Source: JACVRW01 sp046735115
GTDB lineage: Bacteria > Actinomycetota > Thermoleophilia > Solirubrobacterales > Thermoleophilaceae
Direction of reading: 5' to 3'
DNA: 64,000 bases
NCBI GenBank assembly: GCA_046735115.1
Contig: JBKPSR010000059.1
Coordinates: 7,460 to 71,459 of the forward strand
This document shows, in pieces, positions 19,979 to 29,969 of the stretch; within the stretch, counting starts at the first letter, position 1; the number at the start of each line of letters is the position of its first letter. Under the pieces are notes generated by a model. The model saw only the letters and a program-made list of their open reading frames with translations, made no database searches and was not told the DNA's origin. Both the position numbers and the translations under genes were made by a program.

Positions 19979-20469
19979 GCGGCCAGGATGCGCGCCGCCA
20001 GCACGGCCGCGTTCTTGGGGTTGTCGACCCCCACCGCCGCCACGGGCACGCCGGGCGGCATCTGCGCGATGGCGAGCAGCGCGTCCAGGCCCCCGGCCAC
20101 CGACGTCTTCGAGGTGAGCGGCACACCGATGACCGGCAGCTCCGTGTGCGCCGCGACGACTCCGGGCAGCGCGGCGGAGAGGCCGGCGCCGGCGATGATC
20201 ACCCGCAGCCCGCGCATGCGCGCGTTCTTCGCGTACTCAGCCACCGTCTCCGGATCGCGGTGCGCGCTCATCACCCTCATCTCGTGGCGGATGCCGCGCT
20301 GCTCGAGCTCCTCGGCCGCCTTCTCCATCAGCGGCATGTCGCTCTTCGAGCCCATCACGATCCCGACCTGAGGGGCGTCGTCCACGTCGAGCTCGTCGAA
20401 CTGGTGCTCGACCTCGGTCTCCGGGACCGCCTCCTCCGAGATGGCCGTGAACTCCTCGGTGCCGCTCAC
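19975..20469 (-). CDS. purE: N5-carboxyaminoimidazole ribonucleotide mutase (class I PurE)
   Basis: 164 residues. An acidic N-terminal extension of about 34 residues precedes VGIVMGSKSDMPLMEKAAEEL, then MSAHRDPETV with the active-site Ser-Ala-His, AGAGLSAALPGVVAA and PVIGVPLTS. The MGSKSD and SAHR motifs define class I, which needs PurK; no purK is in the window. Start GTG overlaps the purD stop. Confidence 0.95.
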   Translation of the reverse strand: MSGTEEFTAISEEAVPETEVEHQFDELDVDDAPQVGIVMGSKSDMPLMEKAAEELEQRGIRHEMRVMSAHRDPETVAEYAKNARMRGLRVIIAGAGLSAALPGVVAAHTELPVIGVPLTSKTSVAGGLDALLAIAQMPPGVPVAAVGVDNPKNAAVLAARILAA

Positions 20470-21734
20470 GCCCCGACCCTATCCACTGCGCGAGCCGCGA
20501 TGTCCGAGCGGAGTTGGCGACCGTCGAAGCGGATCCGGTCGGCGGCGGCGTAGGCGCGGTCGCGCGCCTCGCCCGGCGTGGTGCCGAGGCCTGTCACGCC
20601 GAGCACCCGGCCGCCCGCGGTGACGATCCCTCCGTCGCGCTCGGCGGTCCCGGCGTGGAAGACCTCCGCGTCCTCGACCTCGTCGAGCCCGGCGATCGGG
20701 TCGCCGCTCGACGACGTCTCGGGGTAGCCGCGCGAGGCGAGCACGACCGTAACCGCCCAGTCGTCGCTCCACTCGGGCTCGATCCCGGCCAGGCCGCCCC
20801 GTCGGGCCGACGCCTCGAGGAGCTCGAGGAGGTCGGAGCGCAGGCGCGGCAGCACCGCCTGGGTCTCGGGGTCGCCGAAGCGCGCGTTGTACTCGAGCAC
20901 CTTGGGCTCTCCGTCGGAGTCCATCATCAGACCGGCGTAGAGCACCCCGTGAAAGGGCGTGCCGCGGCGGCGCAGCTCGTCCACGATCGGCTGGTGCACC
21001 CGCTCCGCGATCTCGCGCGCGCGGTCGGAGTCGATGCCCGGCACCGGCGAGTAGCTGCCCATGCCACCGGTATTCGGCCCCTCGTCGCCGTCGAAGATGC
21101 GCTTGTAGTCCTGAGCGGGGGCGAGCGGCACCGCGCGCTCGCCGTCGCAGAGCGCGAGCAGCGACAGCTCCTCGCCCTGGAGGAACTGCTCGAGCACCAC
21201 CTCCGTCTCGCCGAAACGCTTCTCGCCGAAGAACACGTCGAGCGCGGTGCGCGCCTCGCGCTCGTCTTGGGCGATGATCACGCCCTTGCCGGCCGCGAGC
21301 ACATCCGCCTTCAGCACGGCGGGATAGGACGCGCACGCGAGATGCGCCGCCGCCTCGTCGCGGTCGCGGAACAGGACGTGCGAGGCGGTCGGCACCCCGC
21401 AGCCGCGCATCAGCTCCTTGGCGTACGCCTTCGAACCCTCGATCCGGGCCGCCGCGCGCGTCGGGCCGAACGCCGGGATCCCCGCGGCATCGAGGTCGTC
21501 GACCAGCCCGGCGACGAGCGGCGCCTCGGGGCCGACGACGACAAGGTCGACCTCGCGCTCACGAGCCGCAGCGACGACGTCCCCGGCCGGCAGGCACTCG
21601 ACGCCGTCGCGGGCGATCCCCGCGTTGCCCGGCGTGGCGAGCACCTCAGGCGAGCTGGGGCTGCGCAGCAGCGTCCTGACGAGCGCGTGCTCGCGGCCGC
21701 CCGAGCCGACTACGAGGACGCGTCTAGCGCTCAA
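20466..21734 (-). CDS. purD: Phosphoribosylamine-glycine ligase
   Basis: 422 residues from a TTG that overlaps the stop of the GYD gene as TTGA; this gives the family length and puts RRVLVVGSGGREHALV at the N-terminus. ATP-grasp motifs follow: VLKADVLAAGKGV, VVLEQFLQGEELSLLAL, TGGMGSYSPVPGI and EYNARFGDPETQAVLPRL. It makes GAR from phosphoribosylamine and glycine. Confidence 0.96.
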   Translation of the reverse strand: MSARRVLVVGSGGREHALVRTLLRSPSSPEVLATPGNAGIARDGVECLPAGDVVAAAREREVDLVVVGPEAPLVAGLVDDLDAAGIPAFGPTRAAARIEGSKAYAKELMRGCGVPTASHVLFRDRDEAAAHLACASYPAVLKADVLAAGKGVIIAQDEREARTALDVFFGEKRFGETEVVLEQFLQGEELSLLALCDGERAVPLAPAQDYKRIFDGDEGPNTGGMGSYSPVPGIDSDRAREIAERVHQPIVDELRRRGTPFHGVLYAGLMMDSDGEPKVLEYNARFGDPETQAVLPRLRSDLLELLEASARRGGLAGIEPEWSDDWAVTVVLASRGYPETSSSGDPIAGLDEVEDAEVFHAGTAERDGGIVTAGGRVLGVTGLGTTPGEARDRAYAAADRIRFDGRQLRSDIAARAVDRVGA

Positions 21735-22012
21735 AGCGAGGAAATGAAGTCGTCGACCGGAATTGCCGAGAGAGTCTCGTAATGGGCGGTACCGCGCGAA
21801 CCGAGCTCCATCGAGACGCGCGCGATCGTCTTCTCGTCCGGCGCCTCGACGACGTTCACGAAGTCGTAGCGCCCGAGCACGGCCCACTGGGCCGTGACGG
21901 TCACCCCGAGCTGCTCGATTTCCTTGTTCACCTCGCGGATCCGCTGCGGGTTGCTCTTGAGGGTCTGCACGCCCTCCGGCGTGAGGGTGCTCAGCATCAC
22001 GAATGTGGGCAC
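21731..22012 (-). CDS. GYD-domain protein
   Basis: 93 residues matching the small GYD family: PTFVMLSTLTPEGVQTLKSNP at the start, VTAQWAVLGRYDFVNVVEAPDE with the Gly-x-Tyr-Asp signature in the middle. Function is not established for the family (dimeric ferredoxin-like fold expected). It is the first gene of the purD-purE-purB run and overlaps purD by four bases, so it is probably the leader of the purine operon. Confidence 0.88.
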   Translation of the reverse strand: MPTFVMLSTLTPEGVQTLKSNPQRIREVNKEIEQLGVTVTAQWAVLGRYDFVNVVEAPDEKTIARVSMELGSRGTAHYETLSAIPVDDFISSL

Positions 22013-22031
22013 GGAGGATCCTTTCGGCGTC

Positions 22032-22056
22032 GGGTACGTCGGCGCGGAATGTACCC
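22032..22056. promoter_or_regulatory. Inverted repeat GGGTAC-N13-GTACCC between divergent genes
   Basis: The 51-bp gap between the GYD-purDEB operon and a divergent secreted-protein gene holds a perfect 6-bp inverted repeat with 13 bp between arms. TACCCT in the right arm doubles as the -10-like hexamer of the rightward gene, six bases from its ATG. It could be an operator for one or both directions. No protein is assigned. Confidence 0.4.
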
Positions 22057-22063
22057 TCTCGGC

Positions 22064-22687
22064 ATGACTCGGTCTCTGGCCGTCGCCGCGGGTGTGGCGA
22101 TGCTCGCGCTCCCCTCGGCGGCCTCGGCGGCCGAGCTGACCGTCTCGCCGGAGAAGCGCTGTTACAGGTCGGAGGAGGTGGTCGACCTATTGGGGACGGG
22201 CTTCACCCCGCTCAGCACCGTGACGGTGACCCGGGGAGGCACCGCTTTTGATCCGCTCACGACCCAAGCCGACGGCTCGTTCGGCGGGGAGTTGAAGCTG
22301 TTCCTGGCCAGCGGCCGCGAGACCAGGACGTACGTGGCCACCGACGACTCCAACCCCTCGCTGACCGCGTCCGCGCAGATAACCGTCAGCGCCGTCCGGG
22401 TGGGTCTCAAGCCCCCGAATGGCGCGCCCGGGCGGATCATGACCGTGACCGCCCGCGGCTTCACGACCGGGTCCGTGCTGTGGGCGCACGTGAGGCATCG
22501 AGGCTCGACCCGCAACGTCAAGATCGGCCGGCTCACCGGCGCCTGCCACGGTCTGAAGACCCGCAAGCGCCTGCTGTCGCAGAACGCCGCGCTCGGCGTG
22601 CACACGATCCAGTTCGACACCTTCCGGCGCTACAGGGCGAAGCGGGCGGTCAAGGACCTCTACACGGTCTCGGTCACCGGCGCCTAG
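22064..22687 (+). CDS. Secreted protein of unknown function, beta-rich
   Basis: 207 residues from the second ATG, chosen because it starts a clean signal peptide (MTRSLAVAAGVAMLALPSAASA) and has TACCCT six bases upstream; an ATG 15 nt earlier is possible. The mature part looks like two Ig-like beta domains (LTVSPEKRCYRSEEVVDLLGTGF..; VGLKPPNGAPGRIMTVTARGF..) with one Cys in each and a basic C-terminus. No family recognised. Confidence 0.75.
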   Translation: MTRSLAVAAGVAMLALPSAASAAELTVSPEKRCYRSEEVVDLLGTGFTPLSTVTVTRGGTAFDPLTTQADGSFGGELKLFLASGRETRTYVATDDSNPSLTASAQITVSAVRVGLKPPNGAPGRIMTVTARGFTTGSVLWAHVRHRGSTRNVKIGRLTGACHGLKTRKRLLSQNAALGVHTIQFDTFRRYRAKRAVKDLYTVSVTGA

Positions 22688-22699
22688 CGCGCGCTTCCG

Positions 22700-23137
22700 C
22701 TACTCCGACTCGGGCGGGTGCCCCGTGAACACGGCCTCGGGCGTCTGGCCCGGGATCGGCTGCGGCGCGTGGTCGAACTCCGGGGCGAACTGAGCGCCGG
22801 CCGCGGCAGAGGTCGCGCCGACCACGACCGCCGGCCAGCGGAGGGCGGGGTGGATGGAGTCGCCGGCGAGCAGGGTGGCAACCGTGTCGATCCCGTCGGA
22901 GAGCGCGCCCGCCTCGATCCAGCCGCGTACCGGCGTGCCGCGGTCCAGCGCGATCACGGCGCCGAGCCCGATGGCGAGATCGCGCGCGCCAAACGCACGC
23001 GCGAGCACCTTCACAGGACGGCGCGCGGCGTCCGAGCCGATCCACATGCGGCCGGCCAGGCCGGGGAAGAGCACGCAGGCGGCGCCGACGGCGATCCTGA
23101 GGCGCGCGTGCAGCAGGGCGCGATCGCGGGGCTCCAT
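22700..23137 (-). CDS. Small membrane protein, DUF4267-like
   Basis: 145 residues with hydrophobic stretches ARLRIAVGAACVLFPGLAGRM, ARDLAIGLGAVIAL, and PAVVVGATSAAAGAQFA. The pattern GxGLAGxxxIGxDAA...ARDLAIGLGA resembles DUF4267 proteins, which is recollection rather than a search. It converges with the preceding secreted-protein gene and is followed by clpB on the same strand. Confidence 0.65.
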   Translation of the reverse strand: MEPRDRALLHARLRIAVGAACVLFPGLAGRMWIGSDAARRPVKVLARAFGARDLAIGLGAVIALDRGTPVRGWIEAGALSDGIDTVATLLAGDSIHPALRWPAVVVGATSAAAGAQFAPEFDHAPQPIPGQTPEAVFTGHPPESE

Positions 23138-23179
23138 GCCGGGAGCATGCCACGCGCGGGCCTGCCGCGGGAGCAGCCC

Positions 23180-25726
<2,547 letters not shown>

Positions 25727-25728
25727 AG

Positions 25729-25750
25729 AAAATCTAAGTCAGTGTATAGC
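25729..25750 (-). promoter_or_regulatory. clpB promoter/operator element shared with dnaK
   Basis: On the plus strand the sequence AAATCTAAG-N3-G-N-GTAT-R-GC occurs directly upstream of clpB and again upstream of dnaK at 35406-35426, with 17 of 24 aligned bases identical without a gap. In the clpB direction it ends CTTAGATTT three bases from the ATG. It may be the core promoter, the HspR operator, or both. The actinobacterial HAIR consensus (CTTGAGT-N7-ACTCAAG) is not present as such. Confidence 0.55.
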
Positions 25751-25752
25751 AA

Positions 25753-25765
25753 GGGGTCAGACCCC
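25753..25765. repeat. Palindrome GGGGTCAGACCCC
   Basis: A 13-bp palindrome just upstream of the clpB element. The complementary reading GGGGTCTGACCCC, followed by CTT, recurs twice at 61757-61801 inside a coding sequence. It is likely a dispersed repeat of this genome rather than a clpB-specific site. Confidence 0.6.
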
Positions 25766-25835
25766 GTCTACTGCGGCGCGCGGCCGCGGGCCGAGCAACG
25801 ACGGCATCGAGGGGGTGCCCGAGGGCTCTTCTGCG

Positions 25836-25884
25836 GCGACAATCCTGGATAGGGTCCCGTAGAGGGACCCCAGGCAGGATCGTC
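25836..25884. repeat. Hairpin repeat, copy 1 (ACAATCCTGG family)
   Basis: Outer arms GCGACAATCCTG and CAGGATCGTCG pair with one mismatch; inner arms GGGTCCC and GGGACCC flank the loop GTAGA. The outer arm ACAATCCTGG, the TA after it and the GTANA loop match copy 2 at 42901-42945, while the inner stems differ in sequence but both pair. It lies downstream of potC and could terminate that transcript. A second small hairpin, TCGGAA-AA-TTCCGA, follows at 25882-25895. The rest of the 209-bp gap shows no gene. Confidence 0.65.
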
Positions 25885-25935
25885 GGAAAATTCCGACCCC
25901 TCCCGGCCACCCACTCAATGCCGTAGTTCGGCCCT

Positions 25936-26793
25936 CTACCCCCGCGCGCCCGCCGCGGCGGCTCCGCCCGCCGGCGCGCCGGCTGCTCCGCCGCCCGCAG
26001 GCGCTCCGATCGGGTCCTGCGACAGCCGGTTCGCCAGGTACACCGGGATGATCGACAGGATGATCACCGACAGGCCGACCACGTTCACGATCGGCAGCTG
26101 GTTGGGGCGCGCGTAGTTCGTGAAGATCCAGATCGGGAGGGTCTCCTCTTGCCCGATCGTGAAGGTCGTGACGATGATCTCGTCCAGCGACAGCGCAAAC
26201 GCCAGCAGGCCGCCGGCGACGAGCGCGGTCCGGAGGCTCGGGAAGGTCACGAAGCGGAAGGTCGTCCACGTGTTCGCGCCCAGGTCCATCGAGGCCTCCT
26301 CGAGGGAGGTGCCGCTTCGTCGCAGTCGCGCGACCGCGTTGTTGAACACCACCACGATGCAGAAGGTCGCGTGCCCCACGATCACGGTGAACAGCGACAG
26401 GTCCACGCCGAGCACCTGGGTGAAGGTCGCGTTCAGCGCCATTCCGGTCACGATCCCCGGCAGCGCGATCGGCAGGAGGATCAGGAACGAGATGGTCTCC
26501 CGTCCGAAGAAGCGGTATCGCGACACCGCGAGCGCGGCAAGGGTCCCGAGCAGGAGCGCGACCGCGGTCGCGCCCGTGGCGGCCTTGAGCGAGGTCCACA
26601 GCGCGTCGCGGACGCCCGGGTTGTGGAACGCGCGGTCGAACCACTCGAGGGTGAATCCTTCTACCGGCCACGCCTGCGAGCGCGACTCGTTGAACGCGTA
26701 GATCGCGATCACGATCAGCGGGATGTAGATGAACGCCAGCGTGACGAGCGTCCCGATCCGCAGCACCCAGCGCATGCCGTTCGAGATGTGCAT
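25936..26793 (-). CDS. potC: Spermidine/putrescine-type ABC transporter permease
   Basis: 285 residues with six membrane segments: LVTLAFIYIPLIVIAIYAF, SLKAATGATAVALLLGTLAALAV, and so on, and the EAA loop EEASMDLGANTWTTFRFVTFPSLR. PotC/YdcV-like. The C-terminal tail is a Gly/Ala/Pro low-complexity run (about 25 residues) unusual for the family. It is the last gene of potA-potD-potB-potC. Confidence 0.92.
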   Translation of the reverse strand: MHISNGMRWVLRIGTLVTLAFIYIPLIVIAIYAFNESRSQAWPVEGFTLEWFDRAFHNPGVRDALWTSLKAATGATAVALLLGTLAALAVSRYRFFGRETISFLILLPIALPGIVTGMALNATFTQVLGVDLSLFTVIVGHATFCIVVVFNNAVARLRRSGTSLEEASMDLGANTWTTFRFVTFPSLRTALVAGGLLAFALSLDEIIVTTFTIGQEETLPIWIFTNYARPNQLPIVNVVGLSVIILSIIPVYLANRLSQDPIGAPAGGGAAGAPAGGAAAAGARG

Positions 26794-26806
26794 CAGGTCC
26801 GGCCGC

Positions 26807-27664
26807 TCACAGCGACTCGAACGCGCCCAGGCGGCGCGCGATCAGGAGGTACACGATCATGATCACCACCGGCACCGTGGCGAAGGCCGCCGCGAGCGGC
26901 AGGTTGTTCGCAATGCCTACGTTGGAGTAGACGACGTTCCCGATGAACTGCGTGCTCGAGACGAGCGTCGGCGCGATGTAGTCGCCGAGCGTGAGCGAGA
27001 AGGTGAAGATCGATCCGGCCGCGACCGCCGGCATGGCGAGAGGCAGGATGACCCGCCGGAAGGTCATCCAGGGGCGGCCGCCGAGGTCACCCGAGGCGTC
27101 GAGCATCGAGTTGGGAATCCGCTCGAGACCGGCGTAGATCGGCAGCACCATGAACGGCAGCCAGAGGTACGTGAACACGAGCCAGGTGGCGACGTTGCCG
27201 AACCCCGGCCCGCTGAGCCCGAACGGGTCGAGCGCCCAGTTCACGATGCCCTCGTTCTGGAGCATGATGCGCCACGTATAGACCTTCACGAGGTAGCTGG
27301 ACCAGAGCGGCATCAAGACCGCGACCACGAGCAGGGCACGCGCGCGAGGCGACGCCACCTTCGCCATGTAGAACGCGATCGGGAAGGCGAGGACGATGTC
27401 CGCGATCGTCACGAGCGCGGCGATCAGCACCGTGCGAAGCACGATGTTCCGGTAGACCGGGGTCTCGATCAGCTCCTGGAAGTTCTGAAAGCCCGCCTTG
27501 TGGACGATCTCGCCGCTGAAGTCGTCCAGCTGCCACAGCGACGCGATGAACAGGACCGCGAGCGATCCCAGGTAGGCGATCAGGAGCCAGCCGACCGGCC
27601 CCGCCAGCAGCAGCGAAAGCTGAAGGCGGGGCCGGCGCCAGAGGTATCTGGCTACAGCGGCCAG
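26807..27664 (-). CDS. potB: Spermidine/putrescine-type ABC transporter permease, probable CTG start
   Basis: The frame encodes six membrane segments with the EAA loop LDASGDLGGRPWMTFRRVILP. A GTG at 27442 would delete TM1 and the first periplasmic loop (LQLSLLLAGPVGWLLIAYLG through FQNFQELIETPVYRN), which are clearly present upstream in frame. No ATG, GTG or TTG exists between that region and the in-frame stop; CTG at 27664 does, with AAGGGA seven bases upstream. That gives 285 residues, normal for PotB. The start is therefore inferred. Confidence 0.85.
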   Translation of the reverse strand: MAAVARYLWRRPRLQLSLLLAGPVGWLLIAYLGSLAVLFIASLWQLDDFSGEIVHKAGFQNFQELIETPVYRNIVLRTVLIAALVTIADIVLAFPIAFYMAKVASPRARALLVVAVLMPLWSSYLVKVYTWRIMLQNEGIVNWALDPFGLSGPGFGNVATWLVFTYLWLPFMVLPIYAGLERIPNSMLDASGDLGGRPWMTFRRVILPLAMPAVAAGSIFTFSLTLGDYIAPTLVSSTQFIGNVVYSNVGIANNLPLAAAFATVPVVIMIVYLLIARRLGAFESL

Positions 27665-27668
27665 GCGG

Positions 27669-28877
27669 CTATCCCTTGATCTCCGTCCAGGCCTTCACCC
27701 ACTCGGAGTAGTCCATGCAGACGTCGCCGCGGTCGTCACCGCAGTCCTTCGTAGGCGTCGTCCAATAGGCCACCTTGTCGAAGTACGCCTCGTCGTCCGC
27801 GTGGAAGATCTTGCAGTGATCCTTCACGGCGGTCAGGGCGCAGGACTTCTTGTTCGCCGGGGCCTCCCCGAACCACTCGGCCACGTCGGCGTTTGCCTGC
27901 GGGCTGATGATGTGGTTCATCCACCTGTACATGCAGTTCGGGTGCTTGGCCTCCGAGGAGATCATCCAGGTGTCGGACCACCCGGTTGAGCCCTCCTTCG
28001 GCAGGACCGCCTCGACCGGCGGCGACTTCTTGTCCGCCTGCACGAGGTTCGCGATCACCTGCCACGTGGTGCCGGCCACGGTGTCTCCCGACGTGAAGGC
28101 GGACTGCTCCTTCGTGTAGTCCGACCAGTACTCGCCGATCACCTTGCGCTGCTGCTTCAGCAAATCGACGGCTGCCTGGAACTGCTTGTCATCGAGCTCG
28201 TAGACGTTGTCGATGCCCAGGTCCGGCTGGGTCGCCTTGAGATAGAGCGCCGCATCCGCGATGTAGATCGGGCTGTCGTACGCGGTGATCTTGCCCTTGT
28301 AGGGCTGGCTCTCGTCGCCGCCCCAGACGACCGACCACGAGTCGGGCGCGGGCTTGACGACGTCCTTGTTGAACATCAGGAGGTTCGCGCCGCGGCCGTG
28401 CGGGATGCCGTAGTTGACGCCGTCGACCGTGTTGTGCGGCTGGTCCTTGAGCCCCTGGAACACGTCCTTGTAGTTGGGGATCAGGTCGGTGTTGACCGGA
28501 TCGACGTCGCCGCCGGCGATCAGCCTGAGCGTCGCGTCGCCGGACGCCGAGACGCCGTCGTACTTGCCCGTCCGCATGAGCGTCACCATCTCGTCCGACG
28601 TGTTGCCGATCTTCACGTTGACCTGGCAGCCGGTCTCCTTCTCGAAGTCGGACACCCAGTCGACCTTCGGGTCCGTCGAGCCGTCCTCCACGTAGCCCGC
28701 CCAGGCGATCAGGTTGACCTGACCCTCGCCCTTGCCGAGCTTCTGCAGCGCCTCGTCGCCGCTGCCTCCGCCGCCGCCACCGCCGTTGTCGTCGTCGTCA
28801 CCGCAGCCTGCCCCGGCGAACACGGCCAGCGCGAGCGTCAGGGCGGCGAAGACGAGCCACCGTCTACTCCGAATCAA
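27669..28877 (-). CDS. potD: Polyamine-type ABC transporter substrate-binding lipoprotein
   Basis: 402 residues from TTG 28877, which lies inside the end of potA (14-bp overlap). Signal peptide with lipobox (FAGAGC), then an acidic/Gly-rich linker and a PotD/PotF-like periplasmic domain: VNLIAWAGYVEDG, VDWVSDFEKETGCQVNVK, YDGVSASGDATLRLI, WQVIANLVQADKK and CMYRWMNHIISP. Extra cysteines near the C-terminus (CALTAVKDHC, KDCGDDRGDVC) may form disulfides. The ligand is probably a polyamine or related cation. Confidence 0.92.
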   Translation of the reverse strand: MIRSRRWLVFAALTLALAVFAGAGCGDDDDNGGGGGGGSGDEALQKLGKGEGQVNLIAWAGYVEDGSTDPKVDWVSDFEKETGCQVNVKIGNTSDEMVTLMRTGKYDGVSASGDATLRLIAGGDVDPVNTDLIPNYKDVFQGLKDQPHNTVDGVNYGIPHGRGANLLMFNKDVVKPAPDSWSVVWGGDESQPYKGKITAYDSPIYIADAALYLKATQPDLGIDNVYELDDKQFQAAVDLLKQQRKVIGEYWSDYTKEQSAFTSGDTVAGTTWQVIANLVQADKKSPPVEAVLPKEGSTGWSDTWMISSEAKHPNCMYRWMNHIISPQANADVAEWFGEAPANKKSCALTAVKDHCKIFHADDEAYFDKVAYWTTPTKDCGDDRGDVCMDYSEWVKAWTEIKG

Positions 28878-29916
28878 CTTCGTCCCTCCTCTGGGTTTCT
28901 TCCTGCGAGTCCGGGATCGAGTACGCGTGCTCGGCGTGCCAGCCGACGCGCACGCGGCGACCCCTCTGCTCGAGCGCCTGCTGCGAGGACATCTCGAGGT
29001 TCTGGCGGACGACCTGCAGCTCGCCGCCCTGATCCAGCTCAACCACGAAGCGGGTCACCATCCCGACGTATGAGACGTCGCGGATGCGGCCCTCCTCGAC
29101 GCGGAGCCCGTTCGAGCTCTCGCCCTCGTCGAGCATCCGCACCTTCTCCGGGCGGATCGTGAAGCGCGTGCCGTCGCGCTCGACGATGTTCGACACGCCC
29201 ACGAAGCCGGCGACGAACTCGTTCGCGGGGTGCTCGTAGACCTCCGCGGGAGGCCCGACCTGCTCGATCCGTCCATCCGCGAACACGGCCAGGCGGTCGC
29301 TCATCGTGAGCGCCTCCTCCTGGTCATGCGTCACATAGATGAAGGTGATGCCGACATCGCCCTGGATCGAGCGCAACTCGTGCTGCATCTGCTGGCGCAG
29401 CTTCAGGTCGAGCGCGCCGAGCGGCTCGTCCAGCAGCAGGACCCGCGGGCGCTTGACGAGGGCGCGCGCGAGTGCGACGCGCTGGCGCTGACCGCCGGAG
29501 AGCTGGGTCGGACGGCGCTTCTCATAGCCGCCGAGGCGCACCAGGTCGAGCGCCTCGGCCGCGCGCCGGCGGCGCTCCTCCTTGCCGACCTTCTCGATCC
29601 GCAGCCCGTATTCGACGTTCTCGCCCACGCTCATATGGGGAAAGAGCGCGTAGTCCTGGAACACCGTGTTGACGTCGCGCTCGTAGGGAGGGAGGTCGGT
29701 CACATCGCGCCCCGCCAGCTCCACCCTTCCTTCGTCAGGCCGCTCAAAGCCCGCGATCATCCGTAGGCAGGTGGTCTTCCCCGAGCCGGACGGGCCGAGA
29801 AGCGTGAAGAACTCGTCTTCCTGTATGTCCAGGTCGACGCGGTCGACCGCCACGACGCCGCCATACGTCTTCCGGGCCCCGTCGAGACGCACGGCAACGT
29901 CCCCGTTGTGGGTCAT
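28864..29916 (-). CDS. potA: Polyamine-type ABC transporter ATPase
   Basis: 350 residues. Walker A LGPSGSGKTTCLRMIAG, Q-loop VFQDYALFPHMSV, signature LSGGQRQRVALARAL, Walker B RVLLLDEPLGALD and H-loop YVTHDQEEAL are all intact. A C-terminal TOBE-like domain (about 240-330) follows. It begins the pot operon; only about 50 bp separate its ATG from the divergent glycosidase-like gene. Confidence 0.96.
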   Translation of the reverse strand: MTHNGDVAVRLDGARKTYGGVVAVDRVDLDIQEDEFFTLLGPSGSGKTTCLRMIAGFERPDEGRVELAGRDVTDLPPYERDVNTVFQDYALFPHMSVGENVEYGLRIEKVGKEERRRRAAEALDLVRLGGYEKRRPTQLSGGQRQRVALARALVKRPRVLLLDEPLGALDLKLRQQMQHELRSIQGDVGITFIYVTHDQEEALTMSDRLAVFADGRIEQVGPPAEVYEHPANEFVAGFVGVSNIVERDGTRFTIRPEKVRMLDEGESSNGLRVEEGRIRDVSYVGMVTRFVVELDQGGELQVVRQNLEMSSQQALEQRGRRVRVGWHAEHAYSIPDSQEETQRRDEVDSE

Positions 29917-29969
29917 GGGGGCCTCTTGTACACCCTGGACCAGCCCTGGTGCGAGTAGTTCAGGTTAAT

